Numbered from the stretch's first letter, positions 54,538-63,236 are shown. The stretch is 64,000 nt of DNA from Butyrivibrio sp. AC2005 (GCF_000424145.1 NZ_AUJI01000019.1:53516-117515); one strand, 5' to 3'. Translations and numbers: made by a program. Notes: generated from the letters alone by a model not told the origin.

Positions 54538-55083
54538 TTATTCCAGAGATTCATCATAATGAGCGCGGATTCCGCCAATAAACTTGGGGCGAACTCTTGC
54601 TGCAACAATATGAGCCTGACCAATCTCGTGGTTATCAAGTCTTAACGGAACAGCAACCTTTTTCAGGTGCATGCCGATGAGAGTGTCACCAATATCCAGT
54701 CCTGCATCAGCTCTGATTTCTTCTACTGCAACCGGATGCTCAAAGGTTTTGTAAGCAGTGGTAGCGAAGGAACCGCCTGCCTTGGGCTGTGGAACAACGT
54801 TGACGATATCCTGGTTGGGGACAGCATCAGCTTCGATTATGATTGCCCTGTTTAAATGCTCGCAGCACTGAGCTGCAAGGAATATGCCATATTTTTGAGT
54901 TACGGAATATATTCCGGAAAAGACAGCTTCAGCTGCTTCCAGGTTGGAACCTGTGCCGATCGTGTCACCGCAAACTTCTGAAGTGGAGCAGCCTACTACA
55001 AGAATCTGTCCTTTTTTTAATTTTGATTTTTCTATTAATTCTTCTGCGACATTAGACGCCTGTCTGGTCAGTTCTTCGTACAT
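54538..55083 (-). CDS. UPF0340 (YwlG/TIGR01440) family protein
   Basis: This 181-residue protein has the family pattern ILVVGCSTSEVCGDTIGTGSN, QCCEHLNRAIIIE, VNVVPQPKAGGSFATTAY and DIGDTLIGMHLKKVAVPLR. It is a conserved cytoplasmic protein without known function. AGGAGA precedes the ATG. It is convergent with sfsA. Confidence 0.93.
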   Translation of the reverse strand: MYEELTRQASNVAEELIEKSKLKKGQILVVGCSTSEVCGDTIGTGSNLEAAEAVFSGIYSVTQKYGIFLAAQCCEHLNRAIIIEADAVPNQDIVNVVPQPKAGGSFATTAYKTFEHPVAVEEIRADAGLDIGDTLIGMHLKKVAVPLRLDNHEIGQAHIVAARVRPKFIGGIRAHYDESLE

Positions 55084-55299
55084 TTTTATTATCTCCTGAT
55101 TAGTGTTATTTTTGTTATGTGTCTGGTATATCTATAAAAATGATCGCCTGTGAATTATAATTATATTCCGAAAAGAACGATAATACTTATTATTGTAAGC
55201 AATGGGGATTTTGTCAAATATATGACTGGTCATGACTTCTTGTGTGTAAAAGGCAGAAATGCATGCAAGAACCTATATCAAACGAGAGGAGAAGAGAGT

Positions 55300-56256
55300 A
55301 TGAAAAAAACAAATGTGCTAATTTTATTGGGGATGCTTGTGGCGCTTAGCGGATGCAGCAATAAGAGTGTGGTTGGAAATAATGAAGCCGCAACCAAATA
55401 CGATGAAGAGGCAAAGAGCGTGCTCGAGGAAGTTATCGATGAGAATTTGTCTTCAGATGAAAATTTGTCTTCAGATGAAAATGTGTCTTCAGATGAAAAT
55501 GTGTCTTCAGATGAAAATGTGTCTTCAGATGATAAGGCTTCAGATAAGGATAAGGCAGATACAGAAAATTCAGATGAAGGAAATTTGAATAAGGAGACCA
55601 AAGGGGTTTCTGGTGAAAATGAGAATAAAGATGCTGATGGCATGGTTGTCGATGATAATTACGCAATTTTCAAAAGCTATGTAAATGATGAAATAAAGGT
55701 GAATGATAAGACTTTTACAGAAAGATTTTCATATGTAAAAGAGGACTTCGATCAGGATCCCGCTGTTTATACCTATGATGTAGATGAAGATGGTGAAGAT
55801 GAGCTTCTTGTCAACACATTTTATTATGGCTTTGACATATTTGATGTGAGAGATGGAGAGTTGTATCTGCTTGCATGGGGAGATGGAACGGCAGCTGTGT
55901 GCAATGTCTATGCGGGAGACGGACATACCTATGTGGGACACAGCGATTTTACTCATGCAGGAAGACAATACCTTACTCTTGAACGCTATGACGGTACAGG
56001 GCAGGTTGTAGAGACACTGGAGATAAATGCTGAGTACTGGGATGAGGAGGATGACACTTACAAGGAAGATAGTGATTTTTCCTATAATGGGCAAAAGATT
56101 ACCATGCAGGAATATGAGGACTATATGAATACATACTCTGCAGTTATAGATGAACTTAAAGCATTTGATGCTGATAACATAAGCGGAGAAGCTATGTCCG
56201 ATATAGATTATGTTGATAAAGACACAATGCTGAAAATGCTTAGTTCTTTTTGTTAA
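55300..56256 (+). CDS. Lipoprotein with SSDEN tandem repeats
   Basis: This 318-residue lipoprotein has the signal MKKTNVLILLGMLVALSGC. A low-complexity acidic region holds five SSDEN(L/V) hexapeptides in a row (about 48-77, 18-bp DNA units), and a folded C-terminal domain follows (about 125-318). The domain contains Asp-rich loops (DVDEDGEDELL, YTYDV) and aromatic strands, perhaps calcium-binding. Its family is not recognised. GAGGAGA fixes the ATG at 55300; the longer frame from 55150 has no ribosome site. The ABC exporter follows 17 bases later and may be co-transcribed. Confidence 0.8.
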   Translation: MKKTNVLILLGMLVALSGCSNKSVVGNNEAATKYDEEAKSVLEEVIDENLSSDENLSSDENVSSDENVSSDENVSSDDKASDKDKADTENSDEGNLNKETKGVSGENENKDADGMVVDDNYAIFKSYVNDEIKVNDKTFTERFSYVKEDFDQDPAVYTYDVDEDGEDELLVNTFYYGFDIFDVRDGELYLLAWGDGTAAVCNVYAGDGHTYVGHSDFTHAGRQYLTLERYDGTGQVVETLEINAEYWDEEDDTYKEDSDFSYNGQKITMQEYEDYMNTYSAVIDELKAFDADNISGEAMSDIDYVDKDTMLKMLSSFC

Positions 56257-56273
56257 ACTTGAGGAAATCATCT

Positions 56274-57239
56274 ATGACTTACATTGTAGTTGAAGATCTA
56301 AAGAAAAATTTCGTGGTTAAAAAGAAACGTGAAAAGGGGAAGCTTTTCAGAGAAAAAGAGAAAGTTAAGGCTTTGAAGGGAGTTTCGTTTTCAGTTGATA
56401 AGGGAGAACTGGTCGGTTACATTGGCCCCAACGGCGCAGGAAAATCGACTACAGTCAAGATTCTCTCCGGAATCCTCACTCCGGATGGAGGAAGTGCTAG
56501 TGTAGGCGGAATTGTTCCCTGGGAGGAGCGAAAGACTCATGTTAAAAACATAGGAGTCGTGTTTGGGCAGCGCAGCCAACTCTGGTGGGATGTGCCCATC
56601 ATCGACAGCTACAATCTTCTAAAGGACATATACAGGATTCCCCAGAGAGATTATGAAGCGAGATTAAAGGAACTGACCGAGGCTCTTTGTCTTGATGAAT
56701 TTATGAAGACACCGCTTAGACTTCTGAGTCTTGGACAGAGAATGCGTGCAGAGCTCTGCGGGTCATTGCTTCACAGACCGGAGCTCCTGTTCCTGGATGA
56801 GCCCACAATCGGTCTTGATGCGGTAAGCAAGCTTTCGCTCCGTGAGTTTTTAAAATGGGAAAACAGGGAATATGGCACCACGATTATGCTCACGACTCAT
56901 GATATGGAAGATATCGCAGCGCTGTGTTCAAGGGTTATGGTGTTAGGACATGGCCAGAAGCTTTTTGATGGAAAATTGAATGAGCTTCTCGAGCACTATG
57001 ACACCGTTCGAAATGTCCATATTAAATACGAGGGAGCTGTATCTGATATAAAGCTTCCAAACGGCGTTATCAGTAATCAGACTGAGGATGGAATTGAACT
57101 TAGCTACAATCCCTCTGAAATACCGACATCACAGCTTTTATCGATTCTTCAGAGTGCAGGTAATATCAGCGAGCTCACCCTGCAGCCTGAAAATACTGAC
57201 CACATGATTGCTGCGATGTATAAGGAACTGGATCTATGA
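56274..57239 (+). CDS. ABC-2 exporter ATPase
   Basis: This 321-residue ATPase has Walker A GPNGAGKST, the Q-loop FGQRSQLWWDVPIIDSY, signature LLSLGQRMRAELCGSLLH, Walker B LLFLDEPTIGLD and switch His TTHDME. The type is the drug/antimicrobial or polysaccharide-export class. The ATG at 56274 is chosen; the C-terminal 80 residues are the usual accessory domain. The stop overlaps the next permease ATG (ATGAGG). Confidence 0.95.
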   Translation: MTYIVVEDLKKNFVVKKKREKGKLFREKEKVKALKGVSFSVDKGELVGYIGPNGAGKSTTVKILSGILTPDGGSASVGGIVPWEERKTHVKNIGVVFGQRSQLWWDVPIIDSYNLLKDIYRIPQRDYEARLKELTEALCLDEFMKTPLRLLSLGQRMRAELCGSLLHRPELLFLDEPTIGLDAVSKLSLREFLKWENREYGTTIMLTTHDMEDIAALCSRVMVLGHGQKLFDGKLNELLEHYDTVRNVHIKYEGAVSDIKLPNGVISNQTEDGIELSYNPSEIPTSQLLSILQSAGNISELTLQPENTDHMIAAMYKELDL

Positions 57240-58036
57240 GGTTTACTATGTCTTACTTTACTGTTTTCAAAATGCGTCTTCGCATGGAGCTTCAATACCG
57301 CGGCGCAATGATCGGCGGAATCCTCTGTCAGATGTTTTTCGGGATGATACTGATTGCGCTGTATAGAGCGCTCTATGAAGGAAAACCCCAGTCTGTTCCA
57401 ATCGAAAATATCGCTACCTACGTATGGCTTCAGCAGGCATTTTTCCGAATGATGCTTGCTTCTGATAATGAACTGGTAGATAAGATCAGAACCGGTGACA
57501 TATCCTATGACCTTTGCCGCCCTGTGAATATGTATGGCTTCTACTATGCGAGAATCATGGCTCAGAAGCTGATGGGAAGCCTTATGCGTGCGGTCCCGAT
57601 GCTTATAATGGCGGCACTTCTCCCCAGAGGATGGAGAATAAATTTTCCTGCGTCTCTTCCGGGATTTCTACTGTTTATTCCGGCACTTGTTTTGGGACTA
57701 TTATGCGTCTGTGCCCTTGAGAACATCACTATAGCATTCACCATGATAACGCTTGATCCCAGAGGCATGCAGGGACTTCTTAATCTTTTGATGCTGACTC
57801 TTTCAGGAAATATTTTACCGCTTAATCTTTTCCCGGAAAGCTGGCAGAAGGTCATCACACTTTTCCCGTATGCGCAGCTCCTTGATGCACCTATAAGACT
57901 GTATACAGGAGAGTACCTTCCTGCTGATGCAATGAGGATTTATGCGGTTCAGATATTCTGGGTAGTGGTGCTGATAGCCCTTGGTGTTTCTATGTGGAGT
58001 GCAAACAGGAAGCGCATGATTGTGCAAGGGGGATGA
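57236..58036 (+). CDS. ABC-2 type permease subunit 1
   Basis: This 266-residue protein has about six membrane segments and the ABC-2/DUF990 pattern (FKMRLRMELQYRGAMIGG, YVWLQQAFFRM, IRTGDISYDLCRPVNMYGFY). The ATG overlaps the ATPase stop by 4 bases. It pairs with the next gene as a heterodimeric export channel. Confidence 0.9.
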   Translation: MRFTMSYFTVFKMRLRMELQYRGAMIGGILCQMFFGMILIALYRALYEGKPQSVPIENIATYVWLQQAFFRMMLASDNELVDKIRTGDISYDLCRPVNMYGFYYARIMAQKLMGSLMRAVPMLIMAALLPRGWRINFPASLPGFLLFIPALVLGLLCVCALENITIAFTMITLDPRGMQGLLNLLMLTLSGNILPLNLFPESWQKVITLFPYAQLLDAPIRLYTGEYLPADAMRIYAVQIFWVVVLIALGVSMWSANRKRMIVQGG

Positions 58037-58104
58037 TTTGTCTCTGACTTATTGATGTGAAGCTGGAGAGAAATATGAAGACTATGAATTAAGAGGGCAG
58101 AGTA

Positions 58105-58905
58105 ATGGATATTTTCAGGTTGTATATAAAATCAATCGGGATGCTTCTGAAAAGTCATCTGCAATATACAAGCTCATTCATCATGCAGGCTCTTGCACAG
58201 CTTGTGATGGAGGGCGGAGAGATGATGGTGGTCATCCTCATCGTAGACAGATTTGAGGGTCTTAAGGGATGGCCAGGAAGCAATCTCTATTTCTTCTTTG
58301 GAATGATGTCCGTATCATTTTATCTTACGGAATTCTTTGGACGTGGAATCACCGGAAACTTTCCTTCAATGGTGAGAACAGGACGTCTTGATACCTTCCT
58401 TGTAAGACCACGGGGAGTGTTGACTCAGGTACTGTGTGCAGGAACTGATCCCAGAAGAATAACCTGTATCGCCGTGGGAACCGCAGCACTTATCATGGGC
58501 AGCAGGCTTTCAGGAATATCATGGAATCTTCTGAAGGTGCTGGTGCTTGTGGAATCTATTGCCATGAGTATGCTTCTTATTCTGGGACTATTCATGATAG
58601 AAGCTGTCTTTAGTATTTTCAGTGTAAAATCAGTCGAGCTTGTTAATGCAATTACCTATGGCGGTCGAAGCGCCTGCCAGTATCCGATCGATATTTATCC
58701 GGTTCCGCTGCGCGCACTGTTTACGGTTATCGCACCTTTTGCACTTACTCTTCATGTTCCTGCTTCATGGATTCTTGACAAGCCCCTCTATGGCTGGCCC
58801 ATGTGGACAGCATTTGTGATGCCACTTTCCGGTGCTGCGGTATTTGCAATCATGACAGGAGTGTTCCATCTGGCGCTAAGACATTACAGATCTACGGGAA
58901 GCTGA
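58105..58905 (+). CDS. ABC-2 type permease subunit 2
   Basis: This 266-residue protein has about six transmembrane helices, similar in layout to the gene before it (LKSHLQYTSSFIMQAL, FFGMMSVSFYLTEFFGRGI, VRTGRLDTFLVRPRG). It is the partner subunit of the exporter. The cargo is unknown; the nearby lipoprotein may be accessory. Confidence 0.9.
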   Translation: MDIFRLYIKSIGMLLKSHLQYTSSFIMQALAQLVMEGGEMMVVILIVDRFEGLKGWPGSNLYFFFGMMSVSFYLTEFFGRGITGNFPSMVRTGRLDTFLVRPRGVLTQVLCAGTDPRRITCIAVGTAALIMGSRLSGISWNLLKVLVLVESIAMSMLLILGLFMIEAVFSIFSVKSVELVNAITYGGRSACQYPIDIYPVPLRALFTVIAPFALTLHVPASWILDKPLYGWPMWTAFVMPLSGAAVFAIMTGVFHLALRHYRSTGS

Positions 58906-59002
58906 GGCAGCAATTGTTGTGACTAAATCATTAAAAAAGTCAGGCTTTATATCAAGAAATCATTGACTAAGATATGTCCCAGGCGGTATATTATTAAGGC
59001 TA

Positions 59003-59084
59003 GCAGAAGTGATGGAATTGGCAGACATGCAGGATTTAGGTTCCTGTGCCGCAAGGCGTGTGGGTTCAAGTCCCATCTTCTGCA
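59003..59084 (+). tRNA. trnL: tRNA-Leu (anticodon UAG)
   Basis: The acceptor stem is GCAGAAG/CTTCTGC with discriminator A. The anticodon arm CAGGA-TTTAGGT-TCCTG gives anticodon TAG, a long variable arm (TGCCGCAAGGCG) marks a type II tRNA, and the T arm is GTGGGTTCAAGTCCCAT-like. CCA is not encoded. The integrated element begins downstream of it. Confidence 0.95.
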
Positions 59085-59091
59085 TTTATTT

Positions 59092-59152
59092 TTATCAGTA
59101 TTCATAGAGTGTTATGGAAGTACCGGAACACTAGATGAATACTGATTTTTCT
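59092..59152 (+). terminator. tRNA-Leu terminator
   Basis: ATCAGTATTCATAGAGTGTT pairs with AACACTAGATGAATACTGAT and TTTTTCTTTTC follows. Confidence 0.8.
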
Positions 59153-59218
59153 TTTCTTTCACATTGTTTATCTTATGGTGTGATATATCACCGAAATACC
59201 CCTTATTTTGATATAGAT

Positions 59219-59249
59219 GTAGTCAGAAATGTAGTCAGATTTGTAGTCA
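59219..59249 (+). repeat. Three TGTAGTCA repeats, about one helical turn apart
   Basis: TGTAGTCA starts at 59219, 59230 and 59242 (spacing 11 and 12). They may be arm-type recombinase or repressor sites next to the tRNA. Confidence 0.6.
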
Positions 59250-59342
59250 TGAAAATGCAGTAACAATGAGGGTGGAGGGGTTATTATTGTTAAATTTATT
59301 CCGGCGCTTAAGCCCTCCCTAGTCCCGAAAAATCAAAAAGGG

Positions 59343-59522
59343 TTATCTCTCAGACTTCCAACGTTCCAACCAATCATGATATAGTTCCGGAGAATTTATC
59401 TCTAAAAGTTGTAGCCTTCTATTATCTTCTTTATATGCATCTATGTATAGTACCTGATATAAGGAGCATGTACTGATGAATACAGCTTGTTTGAAAGAAT
59501 CATAGGTTGTTATACGCAGCAT
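59343..59522 (-). CDS. Small hypothetical protein, 59 residues
   Basis: The ATG at 59520-59522 is one base after the stop of the upstream XRE-type gene, and AAGGGG lies 7 bases before it, inside the end of that gene. The protein starts MLRITTYDSFKQAV and ends WLERWKSER. It contains several aromatic and Leu residues and no membrane segment. Because of tight coupling it is probably part of the repressor unit. The function is unknown. Confidence 0.65.
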   Translation of the reverse strand: MLRITTYDSFKQAVFISTCSLYQVLYIDAYKEDNRRLQLLEINSPELYHDWLERWKSER

Positions 59523-59523
59523 A

Positions 59524-60264
59524 TTATTTCCCCTTTCGTTTCTTGAGCATATCTTTATACTTTACCCCTTGTGCATGCTGAGTTTTAATATAATTGTCGG
59601 TTTCCTTTTCAAGTTGTTTTCTTTTCCTGGTTTTATGAGTGACAGTTATAATTTCATCTATTCTGCTGCTTTTTATATCTAAGCAATCATTTAATGCACT
59701 CATGACATTATAGCGGAGAATGGATTTATCAGCTTTGTTTGGAACAAATGATTCGTGATATTTATATGCTGAATTACTAACGGAGATTGTAGTTCTTGAG
59801 GAAGAAGTAAGAAGTATATAGTTACATATTTCATCCAAAAGCTTTTCTAGATAGTCCATATTCTGACTATTATCCCATATCAATGCTTCCAAAATATTTT
59901 TTGTATATTCGTAGTTCTTAATTCTTTCGATAGCAATAGTATCTAATCCTAGATTTTCGGCAGATGATTTATTTTCTTTATTCATGGTAACTTGGTTTGC
60001 TATGAAATATTCTATATCTACATCATACAGATTGCAGATATTACATAGCTTTTCTAAGGATGGGGTTTGTTCTCCTGAAAACCATTTGTATGCAAGTGAT
60101 TGTACTGATTTCTTTTCATCATCTTTATAGTGAGGATACACTTTATCGTAGTTTCTGATAAATTCCTTTTTCAGATCACTATCTTTTGTGATATCCGGAT
60201 GATTATATTCTACTAATTTCAATAATTTGTTACCAAAATCTTTTAAATGTTCTATATCATACAT
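59524..60264 (-). CDS. Helix-turn-helix (XRE-like) repressor of the integrated element
   Basis: This 246-residue protein has an XRE-like fold at about residues 30-90 (SVQSLAYKWFSGEQTPSLEKLCNICNLYDVDIEYF) and a C-terminal helical half of unknown type ending with a basic run. GAGG precedes the ATG. It reads away from the excisionase-like gene, as in phage-like repressor/excisionase switches. AT-richer than the chromosome before the tRNA. Confidence 0.75.
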   Translation of the reverse strand: MYDIEHLKDFGNKLLKLVEYNHPDITKDSDLKKEFIRNYDKVYPHYKDDEKKSVQSLAYKWFSGEQTPSLEKLCNICNLYDVDIEYFIANQVTMNKENKSSAENLGLDTIAIERIKNYEYTKNILEALIWDNSQNMDYLEKLLDEICNYILLTSSSRTTISVSNSAYKYHESFVPNKADKSILRYNVMSALNDCLDIKSSRIDEIITVTHKTRKRKQLEKETDNYIKTQHAQGVKYKDMLKKRKGK

Positions 60265-60434
60265 AGTTAACCTCGATTAGATAATATATCCAAAAATGAA
60301 ACAGTAATATTAAGATAAATTATATAATACATAAACCACTTCAACAAGAGAACATGCAACAATATGCATAACAAATATAGCGCATGCGTGATTTTAAGAT
60401 TATTTGCAGAATAACAATGAAAGGATTAATAACT

Positions 60435-60626
60435 ATGACGAAGCTACTAAAAACAAAAGAAGCGTGTGAATTACTTGGAGTATGTCCCAATACGTTAAAG
60501 AGATATGACAGAAATGGTATCTCGGTTCGAATTGGTAGAGCTGTTAGATATGATAGTGAGGCTCTTATTGCAGCTGTTAAGGGAGAGCAGCAGGCAGCAG
60601 GCGTTAAGGAGGAAAACAATGCTTAA
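60435..60626 (+). CDS. Excisionase/MerR-like DNA-binding protein
   Basis: This 63-residue protein carries KTKEACELLGVCPNTLKRYDRNG then VRYDSEALIAAV, a winged helix-turn-helix of excisionase (SinR/Xis, MerR-like) type. AAAGGA precedes the ATG at 60435. Divergent from the repressor; it probably directs excision or early transcription. The last 8 bases overlap the next gene. Confidence 0.8.
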   Translation: MTKLLKTKEACELLGVCPNTLKRYDRNGISVRIGRAVRYDSEALIAAVKGEQQAAGVKEENNA

Positions 60627-60837
60627 GGAGATTGCAGATATTATTTCTAACGAAGTGGATGATTTATCCGGAACGATTTCCGGTATGACGCATGCAAGCA
60701 GAGAAGAGGAAATATTTATCACGGATGAGTTGATGAAGTCCTTTGAAAATGTTGCGAAGCTTTCATATTGTCAGGCTTTGAAAGATGGAAAAAGTTCTCT
60801 TGATCAGCTTGTACAACAGAATTTGTGGGGGACGTAA
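60619..60837 (+). CDS. Hypothetical protein, 72 residues
   Basis: The ATG is preceded by AAGGAGG and overlaps the excisionase-like gene by 8 bases. The acidic helical protein (MLKEIADIISNEVDDLSGTISG) has no recognisable domain. Its phage-type coupling suggests an early gene of the element. Confidence 0.7.
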   Translation: MLKEIADIISNEVDDLSGTISGMTHASREEEIFITDELMKSFENVAKLSYCQALKDGKSSLDQLVQQNLWGT

Positions 60838-60848
60838 AGGATTGCGCT

Positions 60849-61223
60849 ATGAATATGTCAGATTTGAATACATGGAATGAGTATTGCGATGGGGATACAT
60901 CAACCGGGCGCCCACAATGGTACAAGCTATGGGTTGAAAAGTATGCTACTGCTTTAGATATTGAGAACCTTGACGATGATTTGACCCAAACAGAAAAAGA
61001 CATACTTTTTAGGGAGATAGGAAAAGTCTTTATAAATTCTCTGTTTTATTTTTTGGGGCATGATGAGGGAAAATGGAGCGAATATAAGCCCAGTACCCGT
61101 GATGGCAGGATATTATGGAATGCTCTGAAAAGAGATATTGACCAATCATACCGGGATTATGACAAACGAGTGATTGACGGTAAAAAGGGAGGTAGACCAC
61201 CTAAAAAGGATACCTTTGAATAA
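60849..61223 (+). CDS. Hypothetical protein with AT-hook-like tail
   Basis: This 124-residue protein ends in GKKGGRPPKKD, like an AT-hook. The body (ILWNALKRDIDQSYRDYDKRVIDG) resembles DUF6291-type phage proteins, a tentative memory only. AAAGGA precedes the ATG at 60849. It may bind DNA or act in element replication. Confidence 0.65.
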   Translation: MNMSDLNTWNEYCDGDTSTGRPQWYKLWVEKYATALDIENLDDDLTQTEKDILFREIGKVFINSLFYFLGHDEGKWSEYKPSTRDGRILWNALKRDIDQSYRDYDKRVIDGKKGGRPPKKDTFE

Positions 61224-61421
61224 ACCCAGTAAATACCTGGTAAAAAACCATTGGTTAGTAATACTAAGTATTGCTAAGTATAGCTAAGTATATCGAACAG
61301 AAGAAAGAAGTATAGAAGTACAGAATAGATGTATAGAACAGAATTACAGAATTATAGAAAAGAATAGATATATGTATGTGCAACTTCTTTGCACGGATAT
61401 TGATTAAAGGAGGTATTGGAT
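61224..61421 (+). other. Non-coding gap with 10-bp iterons
   Basis: CTAAGTAT starts at 61264, 61274 and 61284, exactly 10 bases apart. An inverted repeat ACCCAGTAAATACCTGGT lies just before. A purine-rich run of AGAA/TATAGAA words follows. It is a candidate replication or regulatory site. Confidence 0.5.
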
Positions 61422-61589
61422 ATGGATTATAGCATTGAAAATATTTTAGTGGATTTTATAACGGTTTATCTGCATGACCGTAAAGCGGATAAGGCAAATG
61501 ATGAATGTATCAAGCAGGAGTTAAAGAGATTATACATTGAATGTGATGTGAATAGCTCTATGTTGGTTGATGATGAAAATGAGGGTTGA
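61422..61589 (+). CDS. Small hypothetical protein, 55 residues
   Basis: AAGGAGG lies 8 bases before the ATG. The product MDYSIENILVDFITVYLHDR... is acidic and mainly helical, ending DDENEG. It has no known domain. It is a typical small gene of an integrated element. Confidence 0.65.
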   Translation: MDYSIENILVDFITVYLHDRKADKANDECIKQELKRLYIECDVNSSMLVDDENEG

Positions 61590-61640
61590 TATATAGGGAG
61601 TACATACAAATATATTATACGTTTTAGGGAGGTTCAGAGA

Positions 61641-61934
61641 ATGGTGAATATAAATGAATGCTCAGAAGAGTATAAAAGCTATTTGAGAGATGATCCTAAG
61701 TGGCAGGTTATTAGAGAAAATATTTTGTTTCGTGATGGATATAGATGCAGGTTATGTGGTTCTACTCAAAAACTGAATGTTCATCATATACGTGGAACTC
61801 ATAGATTTCATGAAGAAGATTATCCTGAGGATTTGTGCGTTCTGTGCGACACTCATCACGAAATGATACATAGGTATTTTAAAGTATGTGATTCTCTTAA
61901 GGAATTCTATAACCGGAAGAGGAAAGAATTATGA
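61641..61934 (+). CDS. HNH endonuclease
   Basis: This 97-residue protein has the zinc-bound HNH fold: CRLCG...LNVHHI...LCVLCDTHHEMIH, with the two Cys pairs and the His residues in place. GGGAGG precedes the ATG. In phages and satellites, such enzymes sit beside the terminase and help packaging; here a terminase-small-like protein follows two genes later. Confidence 0.85.
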   Translation: MVNINECSEEYKSYLRDDPKWQVIRENILFRDGYRCRLCGSTQKLNVHHIRGTHRFHEEDYPEDLCVLCDTHHEMIHRYFKVCDSLKEFYNRKRKEL

Positions 61935-62191
61935 TAAATGCTAATGAAATGAAAAATGTTCTCAGCGATTATAAAAGGACATGCATCAAAGAACATGTAA
62001 AGCCAAGTAGGCGTACTTTTGCTAGCTTTATCGGTGTGAGTGTTCAAACAATCCATAATGCAATTAAAGGTATGTACAATGGTATTTATTATAGTTTGAA
62101 GCCATGTTGTACTCGGTGCTTTGATAATAAGTCATTTGAAGTACTGAGAGATTTTTTCTCAGAGAATGGATGCGATAATGAAGAAAAATAA
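61931..62191 (+). CDS. Hypothetical protein with helix-turn-helix
   Basis: This 86-residue protein has a probable helix-turn-helix (RRTFASFIGVSVQTIHNAIKG). Its ATG overlaps the HNH stop by 4 bases. Paired Cys (PCCTRCF) may bind metal. No family recognised. Confidence 0.65.
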   Translation: MINANEMKNVLSDYKRTCIKEHVKPSRRTFASFIGVSVQTIHNAIKGMYNGIYYSLKPCCTRCFDNKSFEVLRDFFSENGCDNEEK

Positions 62192-62750
62192 TGTGACAAT
62201 TATTGGACACTCAGAAATCTATGAAAGCAGAGTTGCAGAGCTAACGGATTCTTTTGTTGAAAATGAATTATCAGGATGTACGGATGATATATCAAAGCAA
62301 TTTACCCAGTTATTGTACTATCTGCATGATGGCTTGAAAGAATTAAAAGAGTTGCCTGGTACAGATGATATATCTTCACTTGATAGGTTGTTTGATAACT
62401 ATGTACGGCTGTGTTGTAAGTGCTGTGTATTACCAACTATTGAAGGCTTTTCAATGCTGACCGGAATACATAAAGCAACATTTTACGATTGGAATAATAG
62501 GGATTATCGGAGGTCAGACCCTGCATATAGCGACTCTGTAAAAAGATGGCGTGAGATTTGCAGAGAACATTTAATACACAGCTTAACTAATGATGAACGC
62601 ACATCTGTTAACAAAATCTTTATAGCAAAGGCTGCTTATGGCATGAGAGAAGATAGCATTCCTCAGATTGAAGAAGCTAGTAAAGCAGAGAAAACACTAT
62701 TGGATATTCCGGTATTTAACGGAGAATTGGAGGATAAGAATGGAGTTTAA
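62166..62750 (+). CDS. Terminase-small-subunit-like DNA-binding protein
   Basis: This 194-residue protein has a helix-turn-helix-like segment (TIEGFSMLTGIHKATFYDW), then REICREHLIHSL and IFIAKAAYGMRED, a pattern I associate with phage small terminase or similar proteins; that is a tentative fit. Position just after the HNH nuclease agrees. Starts at 62166 or 62178 are both possible; no clear ribosome site is seen because the gene overlaps its neighbour by 26 bases. Confidence 0.55.
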   Translation: MDAIMKKNNVTIIGHSEIYESRVAELTDSFVENELSGCTDDISKQFTQLLYYLHDGLKELKELPGTDDISSLDRLFDNYVRLCCKCCVLPTIEGFSMLTGIHKATFYDWNNRDYRRSDPAYSDSVKRWREICREHLIHSLTNDERTSVNKIFIAKAAYGMREDSIPQIEEASKAEKTLLDIPVFNGELEDKNGV

Positions 62751-63021
62751 AACATTTTTGAAACACTATTTAACACCGAAAGATGGAGAATCACTTAAGG
62801 CTCTATCTGAGTTTAAACATAAGAATGAGGAACAGTATAAAGTTTATAGGAACAGAGCATTAAGAACAGAGGATTATTACAGACAACAACAAAATCGTGC
62901 TTTTGCGGAGGGACATGCTATTGCTCCATTAACTGCTGAAAATTATAAGACTTATGAAAAATCAAAGGATTCTATGGATTGCTTGCTTGGATTAAAACCG
63001 GAGGTTCACAATGATTTATGA
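62740..63021 (+). CDS. Hypothetical protein, 93 residues
   Basis: TTGGAGG lies before the ATG at 62740, and the gene overlaps the previous one by 11 bases. The product is charged and helical (EFKHKNEEQYKVYRNRAL, RQQQNRAF). No domain recognised. Confidence 0.65.
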   Translation: MEFKTFLKHYLTPKDGESLKALSEFKHKNEEQYKVYRNRALRTEDYYRQQQNRAFAEGHAIAPLTAENYKTYEKSKDSMDCLLGLKPEVHNDL

Positions 63022-63199
63022 CAAAGAGCTAAAGGAGCGGTTAGGATTAGATAATGATAAACCAATACCTGCAAATTTTAATGTCCCATATTTTGTACAT
63101 GAAGAAGATTCGTTCAGATTGGAAAGGATAACGAAACGCTTGACCATAGCTTGTGTAATAGAAACGATAGTATTGCTACTGGTCATAATACTTTTGTAG
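63011..63199 (+). CDS. Small membrane protein, 62 residues
   Basis: GGAGG precedes the ATG; 11 bases overlap the previous gene. It has a soluble start (MIYDKELKERLGLDNDKPIP) and one C-terminal transmembrane helix (IACVIETIVLLLVIILL), a tail-anchored layout. Function unknown. Confidence 0.65.
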   Translation: MIYDKELKERLGLDNDKPIPANFNVPYFVHEEDSFRLERITKRLTIACVIETIVLLLVIILL

Positions 63200-63236
63200 G
63201 CAGCAGGTGGTATGTTGTAGCCATTTATTAATATTT

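Larger units (their letters stand above)
59085..59342. other. Boundary zone between tRNA-Leu and the integrated element
   Basis: There is no gene here. It holds the tRNA terminator, three TGTAGTCA direct repeats (59219-59249) and a GC-richer stretch (GCGCTTAAGCCCTCCC). No second copy of the tRNA 3' end is seen in the window, so the other attachment site must be outside. Confidence 0.5.

Noticed and set aside
55150..55299. Longer N terminus for the SSDEN lipoprotein
   Set aside because: No ribosome site at 55150; the ATG at 55300 has GAGGAGA and begins a clean lipoprotein signal.
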